A DNA stretch of 64,000 nt, from NCBI GenBank assembly GCA_964498525.1, contig CAZCGU010000004.1, forward strand, positions 135,554-199,553, given 5' to 3'. The notes beneath the pieces are model-generated. The model had not been told where the DNA came from, did no database searches, and was given only the letters and a program-made list of their open reading frames with translations. Made by a program: the position numbers and the translations under genes. The stretch comes from DTU098 sp964498525. Lineage in GTDB: Bacteria > Bacillota > Desulfotomaculia > Desulfotomaculales > Pelotomaculaceae. Below, one piece after another: positions 16,589 through 25,388 of the stretch. Each line of letters opens with the position of its first letter. Position 1 is the stretch's first letter.

Positions 16589-16977
16589 CAAGTCACATCT
16601 CCTTTCGGCCGGGGTCAATATATCTATTCTACATTATCTTCGCAATAAAATAACTAATCAAGCTATTTTCCCTAAAAATCCCCGGCAGGAGGTTTTTTGC
16701 CCTGCAGCAGAAAAAACCTGCCGGCTTCATTGTTATTTTCCATCTTCTTTTTCGTTATTTACCACAGCTGTAGCCGTTTTCCATGTCGAGCCGGGGGTGT
16801 AATAACCTTAATTCCAGGTTAAGAGTCTTTTACAGTATAATTGAAAAATGATATAATTTTTAATGCAGTGAATTTATAACATTTTAAATACCTATAACTC
16901 TGATTTCCTGGCCTGTCCCTGTCTTGATTTCTATAATAACCACAAAACCATTGTTATAGAAAAGGAAGGAGAACTTC
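16589..16977. other. Divergent intergenic region with an orphan terminator-like hairpin
   Basis: 389 bases between the gamma-carbonic anhydrase and the histidine kinase. A large hairpin at 16682-16724 (CCGGCAGG...CCTGCCGG with T6/A6 inner arms) could stop transcription either way although no gene runs into it, so it may end a short untranslated RNA or insulate the two promoters. A sigma-A promoter follows at 16829-16857. Confidence 0.5.
16829..16857 (+). promoter_or_regulatory. Sigma-A type promoter for histidine kinase operon
   Basis: TTTACA (16829-16834), 17-base spacer, TATAAT (16852-16857). Transcription would start near 16865, leaving a leader of about 110 bases before the kinase ATG. 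Confidence 0.6.
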
Positions 16978-18288
16978 ATGGCAAACACCAGGATAGGCAG
17001 CAGAGGGGACTATAGAAAAGATCTTTCCCTGGACGAGCTTGAAATTCTTTTAAAAATTAATCACATTGTGGCCTCCAACCTTGATCTGGATGAAATCCTG
17101 CACTCTGTTCACGCCTGCCTGCCAAAATTAATCCCGCATACCAAGGGCGGTATTTTCTTTTATCATGAAAAAACGAGAAAAATCACCCTTCACTCCAACA
17201 TTGGTTTAAGCGAAAGACTGGTCAGACTTTTTTCAGATAATACCTCAAGTAATTTTCTGTTTATGAAACTCCTTGAAACCAGAAAAGCCTGTCGCTCAAC
17301 AGACATTTACACCGTTGAAGAAATAAAAAAAACGCCCTATTTTCTGTCCGCTCTTAGACGGGAAAGCATCCTTTACGGTTTAGGCGCACCCATTCTTTTG
17401 GACGATAATTTTATTGGAACCATTCAAATCACCCGTCCCGAAAGCCGCCGGGATTTTACCATCAGAGACCTGCGTATGCTGGAACTGGTGGCGCAGCAAA
17501 TAAGCATTGCCGTAAAAAACGCCCTGACCTATGAAAAAGGGCTGAAGGAAAAGGAGCACATAATAACCGTCCTGGAACAAAAGGTCAAGCAGAATGAAAG
17601 GTTGGCGGCCCTGGGCCGGGCGGCGGCTATTATTGCTCATGAGGTAAAAAACCCTCTTACTTCAATCCGTCTTTCATTATATTCCATTGAAAAAAAAGCC
17701 GCCTGGAAGATTAATTTCCACGAAGACCTGGAAATCGTCAAGGAAGCTGTGGAGCGGGTTAGCCGGATAATGGAAGATCTCCTGCACTTTTCTGGTGAAA
17801 CTAACCTCCAGTTGAGGGAAGTTGACATTAATGAAATGTTAAGGACCCTTGTTGCCGGCTATAAAAAGCAGATCGATAACAATATAATCATCGAAACATC
17901 TTTAAACAAACTTGTCCCAAGTATTCTGGCGGATGCTGAAAAGCTGAGGGAAGTGTTCAACAATTTTCTGGCCAACGCCATAGCGGCGACGGAGAGCGGG
18001 GGCACAGTCCGCATTTCCACTCACCCATCCTTCGACCGGGTCATGATCACGGTTGAAGACTGGGGCGACGGCATCTCGCCCGAGATTAAACAAAAAATTT
18101 TTGAACCCTTTTTTACTACCAAACAAAGCGGAACAGGCCTCGGCCTTGCCATCGCCAAGAAGAATATCGAGGCGCACCGGGGTTCCATCCAAGTTGAAAG
18201 CCAATCCGGCTGGGGCACCAAGTTTACTATAACCCTCCACGTCTGCAACAACCGGCCGGATGGAAGCGAATCTATACGGAGTGATTGA
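16978..18288 (+). CDS. GAF-domain sensor histidine kinase
   Basis: 436 residues, ATG after AAGGAAGGAG. Residues ~25-185 form a GAF domain with no membrane helix, so the sensor is cytoplasmic. The HisKA dimerisation domain has the phospho-acceptor His221 in IIAHEVKNPLTSIRL. The HATPase domain has the N box (NNFLANAIAATESGG), G1 (DWGDGISPE), F box (FEPFFTTKQSG) and G2 (GTGLGLAIAKKN). It autophosphorylates and passes phosphate to the response regulator encoded two bases downstream. Signal unknown. The HisKA + NarL-type regulator pairing is less common than HisKA_3 + NarL. Confidence 0.9.
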   Translation: MANTRIGSRGDYRKDLSLDELEILLKINHIVASNLDLDEILHSVHACLPKLIPHTKGGIFFYHEKTRKITLHSNIGLSERLVRLFSDNTSSNFLFMKLLETRKACRSTDIYTVEEIKKTPYFLSALRRESILYGLGAPILLDDNFIGTIQITRPESRRDFTIRDLRMLELVAQQISIAVKNALTYEKGLKEKEHIITVLEQKVKQNERLAALGRAAAIIAHEVKNPLTSIRLSLYSIEKKAAWKINFHEDLEIVKEAVERVSRIMEDLLHFSGETNLQLREVDINEMLRTLVAGYKKQIDNNIIIETSLNKLVPSILADAEKLREVFNNFLANAIAATESGGTVRISTHPSFDRVMITVEDWGDGISPEIKQKIFEPFFTTKQSGTGLGLAIAKKNIEAHRGSIQVESQSGWGTKFTITLHVCNNRPDGSESIRSD

Positions 18289-18289
18289 T

Positions 18290-18961
18290 ATGAACGAGTT
18301 TTTAAAAAGCGAGATAAAAATGCTGCTGGTGGACGATGACCCCCTGGTCAGGCGCAGTCTCAGGATGATCCTGGAGCTGCATGATATACCCGTGGTGGGC
18401 GAAGCAACAAATGGTGAAGATGCCCTGGATACCGCTATCAAACTAAAACCCACTATGGTTTTGATGGACGTCAACATGCCTAAAATGGACGGCATCCAGG
18501 CCGCAAGGCTCATTAAATCAAAGTTGCCTTCTGTTCACGTGATTATACTAACTGTGCACAACGAACACAGCAAAGTAGTCCAGGCCATCCGGGACGGTTG
18601 TTCCGCCTACGTGCTGAAGGACAGCTCCCCGGAACAACTTATAGAGGTTGTGGAAAGCGTCGCCGAGGGACGTTATTTTGTTGATACCTCCATTGCCAAC
18701 CAGCTGCTGGTAAACCTGGTACAGGGAACACCCCCGCAGCAAACAACAAAGGATGCGTCACAGCTGACGGTGCGGGAAAAAGAGGTCCTTCAGCTGATTG
18801 TCAACGGTCTCAGCAACAAGGAAATAGCCTTCAGGCTGCACATTACTTTACGTACAGTGAAGGCTCATGTAAGCAGTATTTTAATGAAGCTCAATGTAAG
18901 TGACCGGACCCAGGCTGCCGTTCTGGCCATTCAGGAAAAATTCCTGGAGCCTGGCAATTAG
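18290..18961 (+). CDS. NarL/FixJ-family response regulator
   Basis: 223 residues from ATG 18290, ribosome site CGGAGTG within the kinase 3' end. The receiver domain has the acidic pair DDD near residue 14-16, phospho-acceptor Asp60 in VLMDVNMPKMDG, Thr in ILTVHNE and Lys in YVLKDSSPE. The C-terminal LuxR-type HTH reads LTVREKEVLQLIVNGLSNKE with the recognition helix HITLRTVKAHVSSI. It is a DNA-binding output partner of the adjacent kinase; target genes unknown. Confidence 0.92.
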   Translation: MNEFLKSEIKMLLVDDDPLVRRSLRMILELHDIPVVGEATNGEDALDTAIKLKPTMVLMDVNMPKMDGIQAARLIKSKLPSVHVIILTVHNEHSKVVQAIRDGCSAYVLKDSSPEQLIEVVESVAEGRYFVDTSIANQLLVNLVQGTPPQQTTKDASQLTVREKEVLQLIVNGLSNKEIAFRLHITLRTVKAHVSSILMKLNVSDRTQAAVLAIQEKFLEPGN

Positions 18962-18971
18962 AAATATCGTC

Positions 18972-19000
18972 AAAAAAAAGTGCGCCTTTTGCCAAGGCGC
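18972..19000 (-). terminator. Rho-independent terminator of CoA-transferase operon 1
   Basis: On the minus strand GCGCCTT pairs with AAGGCGC (18994-19000 / 18982-18988) and is followed by an eight-T run (complement of 18972-18979). It lies 120 bases beyond the beta subunit stop. Confidence 0.7.
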
Positions 19001-19121
19001 GGGTGAGTAGGGGGTATACAATCAACTTAATTTCTATAAATATCTTAATTTTTTAATTTATAAGTGCCAGCCTTTTTACACACCACCTCCTTTTCGCCGG
19101 ATTCGCCTGCGTAGCATATCT

Positions 19122-19907
19122 TTATTTTTTAATAACCCTCTTCAGGAAGTAGCCTTCCGCGTCAATAACATCCCGCAAGAGCCTTAAATCCTCGTCGGTA
19201 GGTTCGGCCATTTCCTTTACATCGGGGGGAATGATCAGCTCAAAATCTACCAGATCCTGGATTTCCTGGGGTGTCCTGCCCGGCTTGACTTCCAGCAGCG
19301 TCATCCTCCTTGTTTCCTCATCAAAACCAAAGAGGGCCTGGTTCGTTATTACTCTGTAAGGACCGGAACCCAAAACGCCTGCTTTCTCACGATAGTCGGG
19401 CGAGCCGTCGCCAAATCCGATACTTGTCACAAAATCCAGTTTTTTAACAAACCTTCTTTTTTCCAGGGCCATGATGGCGATGGTCTTTTCGCAGTTAGCC
19501 GCCATGGCGCCGGCGCCGCCGCTGCCCGGGAAACGGATTCCTGGCTTATCGTAATTGTTCCCTTCAATGGTTGAACAGATATTCCCGTACATATCCACCT
19601 GAGCACCGCCGATAAAGGCATAGTCGGCGCACCCCCTCTGGGTCAGCTCAAAAGCGCCGCACAACCCTTTGAGGTAGCAGGCCTTGCGGGCGGCCCTGGT
19701 ATCACCAACGGAAAGGGGCATCCCCATTTCCAGAATCGGCGCCAGTGAACCAGCTTCATAAATCATATACAGGTTGGGGGCATGGGTCAGTTGGGCGTGC
19801 ATAGCAGCAATAATGGGCAAACCTGTACCGACAAAAACAATCCTTTCATCCTCAAGAACCCTGGAACCCGTATAGGCTATCATTTCAAATGGAGTGTATT
19901 CGGACAT
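19122..19907 (-). CDS. CoA-transferase subunit beta, GctB/IpdB-like (operon 1)
   Basis: 261 residues, ATG after AGAGGAGG. Family I CoA-transferase B-type fold: FVGTGLPIIAAMHAQLTHAP, the IYEAGSLAP segment expected to carry the thioester-forming Glu, MPLSVGDTRAARKA, FIGGAQVDMYGN and FPGSGGAGAMA. It is the second gene of a two-gene operon with the alpha subunit at 19958-21019. The family moves CoA between carboxylates (glutaconate, 3-oxoacids) or, in IpdAB, hydrolyses a ring; the substrate here cannot be read from sequence. A diverged paralogue is at 23041-23847. Confidence 0.85.
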   Translation of the reverse strand: MSEYTPFEMIAYTGSRVLEDERIVFVGTGLPIIAAMHAQLTHAPNLYMIYEAGSLAPILEMGMPLSVGDTRAARKACYLKGLCGAFELTQRGCADYAFIGGAQVDMYGNICSTIEGNNYDKPGIRFPGSGGAGAMAANCEKTIAIMALEKRRFVKKLDFVTSIGFGDGSPDYREKAGVLGSGPYRVITNQALFGFDEETRRMTLLEVKPGRTPQEIQDLVDFELIIPPDVKEMAEPTDEDLRLLRDVIDAEGYFLKRVIKK

Positions 19908-19957
19908 TTTTTTACCTCCTCTAATAATTAGTTATCCGGTTAAGCAGTTATTATTAT

Positions 19958-21019
19958 TTAGGTTAAAATGATGGCTTGACCGCCGTCCATATCCTTTAAC
20001 TTTTTCAGTGTCTTGTAACCGACTTTTTCGAGGAAGTCATCATAGGTGTCGCAGCTGAAGATATACTCGTCGTAGTACTTCTTCAGCCCTTCCTTATTGC
20101 CCGTCTTCCGGAAATCATCACACAGGCTCCGGAACATTTTCATGTGATCCATATCAAACCAGTAATAGCCGTAGGATGCGCCCGGATAGGAACCGTAGGG
20201 CTGCTCAGTTACGGTATCCACAACAGGATAAGGTATCTCGGTGAGGTTTGGATAAGACCTGATGTTATCGGTGGAAATAACCTTTTCCGCGGTCATAATC
20301 GTGGTTGTCGAGGCCATGGCAATTTCCGGACAGGTGCAGTAGGCGCCAAAAATCCTGGCATTTCCGTACATGTCAGCCGCGGTGGTGTGGACAATGCCCA
20401 CATCGGGGTGACAGGCCGGAAGCAGGTATACGTTCTTGCCGGTAAAAGGACATTCAATCATTTTTCCCCTGTTCACCAATTCCATATCGGAGCCGCCGTG
20501 GTCCCGCACCGGAATGAAGGGAATCCCCATGGAGGCGGCCTTGAATCTAACGGACATACCGTAGTTAGTGTAGTCATCCATTTCAATGATTCCGTTGGTT
20601 GACAGATATCTTACCAGCGGAGCAATACCGATAATTTCATAGCCCCACCAGGCCAACTCCACGCGCCTGATTGAAACACGATCCGGATCGAGGATCATGG
20701 CGCCGGCAAGCAACTCGGGGCAAATTGAATTGGACTGGAAGGAAAGGGTCAAGTCCCTGGCCCCGTGCCTGATAATCTCATGGATAATAGCCACGGGCAC
20801 CCTGGTGTTGACAAAACCTCCGATGCCGAGGTTAATCCCGTCTTTAACGTGGGCGGCCACAGCTTCCTTCAGGGTAACTCTTTTATCCTTCAGGGCATGG
20901 GACTTTTCTACCATACTTTTCCTGGCTTCGTCAGGTGTGGGGCCCCAGTACTCAAATTTTTTTTCCTTATACTGCAGGGTGGAAATGTTCTTAATTTTAG
21001 AACTAACATTGTTTATCAT
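19958..21019 (-). CDS. CoA-transferase subunit alpha, GctA/IpdA-like (operon 1)
   Basis: 353 residues, ATG after GGGGAGG. Has the A-subunit hallmarks: LKEAVAAHVKDGINLGIGGF (start of the CoA-transferase fold), PVAIIHEIIRHGARDLTLSF, the AWWGYEIIGIAP region and CPFTGKNVYLLPACHPDVGIVH. An N-terminal extension of about 45 residues (TPDEARKSMVEK...) is shared with the paralogue at 22011. It pairs with the beta subunit downstream. Substrate unknown; neighbouring carboxylate carrier and AOR point to organic-acid metabolism. Confidence 0.85.
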   Translation of the reverse strand: MINNVSSKIKNISTLQYKEKKFEYWGPTPDEARKSMVEKSHALKDKRVTLKEAVAAHVKDGINLGIGGFVNTRVPVAIIHEIIRHGARDLTLSFQSNSICPELLAGAMILDPDRVSIRRVELAWWGYEIIGIAPLVRYLSTNGIIEMDDYTNYGMSVRFKAASMGIPFIPVRDHGGSDMELVNRGKMIECPFTGKNVYLLPACHPDVGIVHTTAADMYGNARIFGAYCTCPEIAMASTTTIMTAEKVISTDNIRSYPNLTEIPYPVVDTVTEQPYGSYPGASYGYYWFDMDHMKMFRSLCDDFRKTGNKEGLKKYYDEYIFSCDTYDDFLEKVGYKTLKKLKDMDGGQAIILT

Positions 21020-21315
21020 TTTTTTACCTCCCCAAAGAAATTTCTATTCCTAATTCCTATCCCGAAACGATAAATTTTAATTCCCCCGAGACCCTCCCCA
21101 CATCACCCCCCAAGTTAGAGAAAACACCTTTAAAAGCGCACTTTCCATAACACCCTTTGAACAGACACGGACCTAAAGAACCAAACGTGGACTTCACAAA
21201 GATTCATCAAGGCTAGATGCATATCTCAAACACGAAAATTTAACTGCACCTCTAATATTATTTAAACTACATTAATATGTAGAACCTCTATCATTAAAAC
21301 AACAAAACAAGCACA

Positions 21316-21350
21316 ATTCCGGAATAGCCCAATGTTCCGCCATTTCGGAA
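21316..21350. promoter_or_regulatory. Two TTCCG/CGGAA inverted repeats
   Basis: A perfect palindrome ATTCCGGAAT (21316-21325) is followed by TTCCG-N6-CGGAA (21335-21350). They lie about 300 bases upstream of the minus-strand operon, where an activator could bind. Confidence 0.4.
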
Positions 21351-21413
21351 TATTTGCAATTTTTTAAATCATAGCACAATTATACCACATACTCACAACC
21401 TGACAATCAGTCT

Positions 21414-21430
21414 ATGGTACTAGTCCCTTT
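21414..21430. promoter_or_regulatory. Operator candidate, copy 1 (ATGGTACTAGTCCCTTT)
   Basis: A 17-base sequence identical to 21753-21769; its centre GGtACTAGTcCC is a near-palindrome of 12 bases. The flanks are not conserved apart from CAAT a few bases upstream. Confidence 0.5.
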
Positions 21431-21752
21431 TGCATCCAAATATGTACCCGTTCCCAATTATTGGTTGGCGCCTGCTGAAAACATAATTTTTTATTCTTGA
21501 TTTAATAAAGGAATTTTTGTTTTGGACCGGACTGGGCCGGACTTAGGTGCCAATTTACAATAACTCGGCAAATTTATTGGAGTATATTAAGCTTTTGAAG
21601 GAATAACAGGGGTGAATCGGTAAGTTCTGCAGGGAAAGATTTTAAATTATTTGTCAGATACCGTGACATAATACAGAATCGTTGCGGATTTCCCAATTCA
21701 GTTAATTTTCTGACACCATCATAACATAATTTCCCCCTTCTGCAATCTATCA

Positions 21753-21769
21753 ATGGTACTAGTCCCTTT
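21753..21769. promoter_or_regulatory. Operator candidate, copy 2 (ATGGTACTAGTCCCTTT)
   Basis: Exact second copy of the 21414 element, 339 bases away and about 240 bases before the plus-strand operon. One copy near each divergent operon suggests shared control. Confidence 0.5.
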
Positions 21770-22010
21770 AGACAAATCAAACTTGTTCCTATAGGCAATA
21801 TAAATTTCTTAACAAAACCTATAAAATAATTTCATGGGTGGGTGGATCGTTTTATGATAATTTGACTTAAACTAAAGAAAGGGGAAGGTTTCCAGCAGTT
21901 GTAAAGAATGAAGGCAAAAATGTTTTGTCCGGCTGCTGTCTTCCGTAGTCGGCGGAAGAGGGTCAGGCGTATTTCGTCGCCTTTCCCGGAAACCATGGTG
22001 AGGGAAATTT

Positions 22011-23027
22011 ATGATTGAATGGACCGGATTGTCACCCGACGAAGCCAGACAATTTCTGGCGAACAAGGACAAATCAAAAAGAGACAAAAGATTAAGTTTG
22101 AAAGAGGCGGTGCAAAAATACGTTAAGGACGGAGACAACATCGGCGTAGCCGGATTTGTCAACGGCCGCCAGCCCATTGCCATCGTTCATGAAATTGTCA
22201 GACAGGGAAGAAAGGACTTAACCCTTTCCTACCAGTCCGCCGGCCTTGCCGTCGAATATCTGGCCGGGGCCATGGTCCTGGACGAGAGCAAGAACAGTAT
22301 CAGGAGAATGGAACTCGCTTATTGGGCTCACGAAGCTTTCGGTATTTCCCCGCTATTAAGATACCTGACTGAAACCGGAAAATTGGAATTGGAGGATTGG
22401 AGTAACTATAACATGTCCGCCCGCTTCAAGGCCGGCTCCATGGGACTTCCTTTCATCCCCTGCCGCAGCCCCATGGGCAGCGATATGCTCCAGCGCAACC
22501 GGGCTGTTGTCCAGGACTGCCCCTTCACCGGCAGGCCGATCATGCTTCTTCCCGCATCTCATCCGAACGCAGCCGTCGTTCACGTGCAGGAAGCCGACAT
22601 TTACGGCAACTGCCGGATCCAGGGTCCGCTTTATACTTGCCCTGAAATAGCCATGGCGTCCGCGCACACAATTGTTACCTGCGAACGTTTGATAGAACAT
22701 ACGGAAATGACCCGCTACCCGAACCGGGTCAGCATTCCGTTCTTTGCAGTTGACGCCGTTATTGAAGTACCTTTAGGTTCCTACCCGGGCAACTGCCACG
22801 GTATCCATTACTTCGATGAAAAACATATCGGCGATTTTAGAGCAGCGTGTGAAAAATTCCGCAAGGGTGACCCCGCCCCGCTGCAAAAATACTACGATCA
22901 TCTAATTTTTGGTGTGGAGAACTTTGCCGAGTTTATTAGCAGACTTCCCTACGAACAGCTACAATTTGCCCAAAAAATGGAACCCGGTATTCGCCTGGAA
23001 GCAGGCTTTACCGTGTTAGGATCATAG
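22011..23027 (+). CDS. CoA-transferase subunit alpha, GctA/IpdA-like (operon 2)
   Basis: 338 residues, ATG after GTGAGGGA. Clear paralogue of the protein at 19958-21019 with the same landmarks: LSPDEARQFLANKDKSKRDK (shared N-terminal extension), LKEAVQKYVKDGDNIGVAGF, PIAIVHEIVRQGRKDLTLSY, AYWAHEAFGISPLLRYL and CPFTGRPIMLLPASHPNAAVVH. Forms a tight operon with the beta subunit 13 bases downstream. Divergence from operon 1 is considerable, so a different acyl substrate is likely. Confidence 0.85.
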   Translation: MIEWTGLSPDEARQFLANKDKSKRDKRLSLKEAVQKYVKDGDNIGVAGFVNGRQPIAIVHEIVRQGRKDLTLSYQSAGLAVEYLAGAMVLDESKNSIRRMELAYWAHEAFGISPLLRYLTETGKLELEDWSNYNMSARFKAGSMGLPFIPCRSPMGSDMLQRNRAVVQDCPFTGRPIMLLPASHPNAAVVHVQEADIYGNCRIQGPLYTCPEIAMASAHTIVTCERLIEHTEMTRYPNRVSIPFFAVDAVIEVPLGSYPGNCHGIHYFDEKHIGDFRAACEKFRKGDPAPLQKYYDHLIFGVENFAEFISRLPYEQLQFAQKMEPGIRLEAGFTVLGS

Positions 23028-23040
23028 GGAGGTGGACATA

Positions 23041-23847
23041 ATGACAAAATACTCGGAAGATTTTACTACCCAGGAAATGATCGTTGTGGCAGGCTCCAGA
23101 TCCCTGCCTGACAACAAAGTCATTTTTGCCGGCACCGGACTGCCCATGGTAGCCATTACCCTGGCCCAGTTAACCCACGGGCCGGGGATTGTCCCGGTTT
23201 TTGAAGCCGGCGCCGTAGGACCCGAGTTAAGCCGCGGCCTGCCCCTTTCCGTGGGAGATTCCCGGACCACGTACCGGGCCAATTATTTGCTGGGCTTGAA
23301 CTCTGCCTTTGAGTTGACCCAAAGGGGCTATGCCGACATCGGATTCATCGGGGGAGCGGAAATCGACCCTTACGGAAACCTCAATTCCACCATGATGGGC
23401 GATTTCCCGGACGGCTACCAAAAACCCAAAACGCGCCTTCCCGGCAGCGGCGGCGCCAGCGACATGGCCTGTTCCTGCGAACGCACCATCATCATAATGG
23501 TGCACGAACCCAGGCGCTTTAATGAAAAAATCAGCTATATCACCAGCCCGGGCTATCTTGACGGTTCACCCAACGCACGCTGGCGCGCGGGTCTGGTTGG
23601 CCAGGGCCCCCAGCGGGTAATTACAACCAGGGCTATCCTTGGCTTTGATGATGAAACCAGGCGGATGAAACTTATCGCCACCCTGCCCGGTGAGACCGTT
23701 AAAAGCGTACAGGACGCCACCGGTTTTGAATTGATTATTCCCAGCGATGTTTACGAATTTGATCCTCCCACAGTGGAAGAAATCAGATTAATCCGGGAGG
23801 TGATTGATCCCCAGGGCTACTTTGTTAAGAAAAAGATCAAAGAATAG
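23041..23847 (+). CDS. CoA-transferase subunit beta, GctB/IpdB-like (operon 2)
   Basis: 268 residues from ATG 23041, preceded by GGGAGG. Contains FAGTGLPMVAITLAQLTHGP, the VFEAGAVGPELSRGLPLSVG segment with the presumed catalytic Glu, FIGGAEIDPYGN and LPGSGGASDMA. It pairs with the alpha subunit at 22011. A GTG nine bases upstream could also start it but would sit on the ribosome site. Followed by a terminator at 23895. Confidence 0.85.
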   Translation: MTKYSEDFTTQEMIVVAGSRSLPDNKVIFAGTGLPMVAITLAQLTHGPGIVPVFEAGAVGPELSRGLPLSVGDSRTTYRANYLLGLNSAFELTQRGYADIGFIGGAEIDPYGNLNSTMMGDFPDGYQKPKTRLPGSGGASDMACSCERTIIIMVHEPRRFNEKISYITSPGYLDGSPNARWRAGLVGQGPQRVITTRAILGFDDETRRMKLIATLPGETVKSVQDATGFELIIPSDVYEFDPPTVEEIRLIREVIDPQGYFVKKKIKE

Positions 23848-23894
23848 CCAATAATTTACTATTAAAATATATTTAGAATTAATACCCCTGCATT

Positions 23895-23926
23895 GGGCGC
23901 ACGGCAAAGCGCCCATTTTATTTTTA
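23895..23926 (+). terminator. Rho-independent terminator of CoA-transferase operon 2
   Basis: GGGCGC (23895-23900) pairs with GCGCCC (23909-23914), followed by ATTTTATTTTT. Confidence 0.7.
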
Positions 23927-24033
23927 TTGAGAGTCTCGGTGTCCTATGGATGATACCTTCGGGAATATTTTCATTAATTGCGCCTGCCCCGGCAGGGGTT
24001 AGTTGCAGCTTCACCACGGGTATTCATCCGGAC

Positions 24034-24064
24034 AGAGCGCCCTGCTTTGGGCAGGGCGCTCTTT
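24034..24064. terminator. Bidirectional terminator between convergent genes
   Basis: Twelve-base perfect arms AGAGCGCCCTGC and GCAGGGCGCTCT with a five-base loop, T-rich on the plus side. It separates CoA-transferase operon 2 from the MFS carrier. Confidence 0.7.
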
Positions 24065-24095
24065 GTTAGCGTCAAAAGTTAAGATCAGCCGGCTT

Positions 24096-25388
24096 TTAGG
24101 CCGACAGCCTTGCCGGCGGCTTGGCTATGGCCAGGGCAATGACACCGGCCGCAACTAAAACTGCGCCGATGGTAAAGGACATCATGTAGGTTCCGAAGAT
24201 ATCGAACATTCTACCGGCAAGCAAGTTCGCCACAAACCCCGCTATACCCCAGGAGGTGAACAGCAGGCCGTAGTTGGTACCCTGGGCCGACGGGCCGAAA
24301 TACTGCAGGCATGTGGCCGGGAACAAGGTAAACATGGCGCCGTAGTTCCAGCCGATAATAATGGCTACAACACAGAGGAGGAACAGGGTTTTTCCTACCG
24401 GGAAGAGCACCAGCATGGCCACCACCTGTAGGACAAAGGTAACCAGGAAACAGATCCTCGTCCCTGTTTTGTCGGCAATGGCGCCGATTAAAACCCGGAC
24501 CAGGGCGTTGGCGGCGTTCAGACTGCTGGTGGCAATAGCCGCCTGCATGGCAATGGCAGATGTCAACTCTTTGGGCAGGGCGCTAACAGCAACTCCCGCC
24601 AGGGCCGCCGCTTCCTTGTTCATTTCGTTAATACCGTGGGCGGCAATAACCCCGATAACCATCAACCCCGCAAAGGAACCACAGAAATAAGCGAAGTAAA
24701 GAATCCAGAACTGAATGGTCCTGATTGTTTCCCCGAAGGTGTAGTCCCGTCCGACTTTCGGCGCACCGGCTTTCGGCGCAGGCGGGTTCCACCCGGCCGG
24801 CTTGTAGCCCGGCGGCGGGTTCGACAGACAAAGCCCGGCCACGATAGCCATAATAAACATCGCTATACCGACATATCTGAATACGGGGAGCGCGCTCCCG
24901 GCGCCAATACTTGGGTTGTTAATCAGTGAGGTGGCCAGGGGCCCCATGATAAACGAACCGAGGCCGAGACCGACAACCGTAAGTCCTGTGGCCAGGGCCC
25001 TCCGGTCAGGCCACCACTTGGGGGCGGTGGAGATCGGCGGCAGATAAACCAAACCGCCGCCAAAACCGGCAATAATTCCATAATACAAATACAGGAGTTT
25101 TAAATCGCCGGCGGATTTAATGGAGGAAACCATGAAGAAACCGATGCCCAGGATAGCGCCGCCAATAACCACCACAGGCCGGGGCCCAAATTTGTCGCTA
25201 AGTTTGCCGGCGGGGAAGGTCATTAGACCGAAGATCAGTACGCAAATGGCGTAAGCTATCTGTACTTCAGTGGCCGTCCAGCCGAATTCTCCCCTCAGGG
25301 GTTTGATAAAAACACTAAAGGCGTAGAGCAACAAACCACAGGTAGTACTGCCCAGCACTCCACCTAAAAGAGGAACCCATCTAGGCAT
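24096..25388 (-). CDS. MFS transporter, oxalate/formate antiporter (OFA) family
   Basis: 430 residues, ATG after AAAGGA. Twelve hydrophobic helices. The first loop has FGWTATEVQIAYAI and FPAGKLSDKFGPRPVVVIGG, the MFS motif A in OFA form; the second half has IGAIADKTGTR. The OFA family exchanges small carboxylates such as oxalate, formate or others. Its position between two CoA-transferase operons and the AOR suggests uptake or exchange of the acid that those enzymes use. The exact substrate is not deducible. Monocistronic. Confidence 0.8.
   Translation of the reverse strand: MPRWVPLLGGVLGSTTCGLLLYAFSVFIKPLRGEFGWTATEVQIAYAICVLIFGLMTFPAGKLSDKFGPRPVVVIGGAILGIGFFMVSSIKSAGDLKLLYLYYGIIAGFGGGLVYLPPISTAPKWWPDRRALATGLTVVGLGLGSFIMGPLATSLINNPSIGAGSALPVFRYVGIAMFIMAIVAGLCLSNPPPGYKPAGWNPPAPKAGAPKVGRDYTFGETIRTIQFWILYFAYFCGSFAGLMVIGVIAAHGINEMNKEAAALAGVAVSALPKELTSAIAMQAAIATSSLNAANALVRVLIGAIADKTGTRICFLVTFVLQVVAMLVLFPVGKTLFLLCVVAIIIGWNYGAMFTLFPATCLQYFGPSAQGTNYGLLFTSWGIAGFVANLLAGRMFDIFGTYMMSFTIGAVLVAAGVIALAIAKPPARLSA

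Larger units (their letters stand above)
21020..22010. other. Long intergenic region between divergent CoA-transferase operons
   Basis: 991 AT-rich bases without a convincing gene. It holds two copies of a near-palindromic element (21414-21430 and 21753-21769) and two TTCCG/CGGAA inverted repeats (21316-21350), so it looks regulatory. A short minus-strand open frame at 21574-21798 lacks a ribosome site and is not called. No certain promoter is identified. Confidence 0.6.

Noticed and set aside
21574..21798. 74-codon minus-strand frame between the CoA-transferase operons
   Set aside because: No start signal, and it runs through the operator-like repeat.
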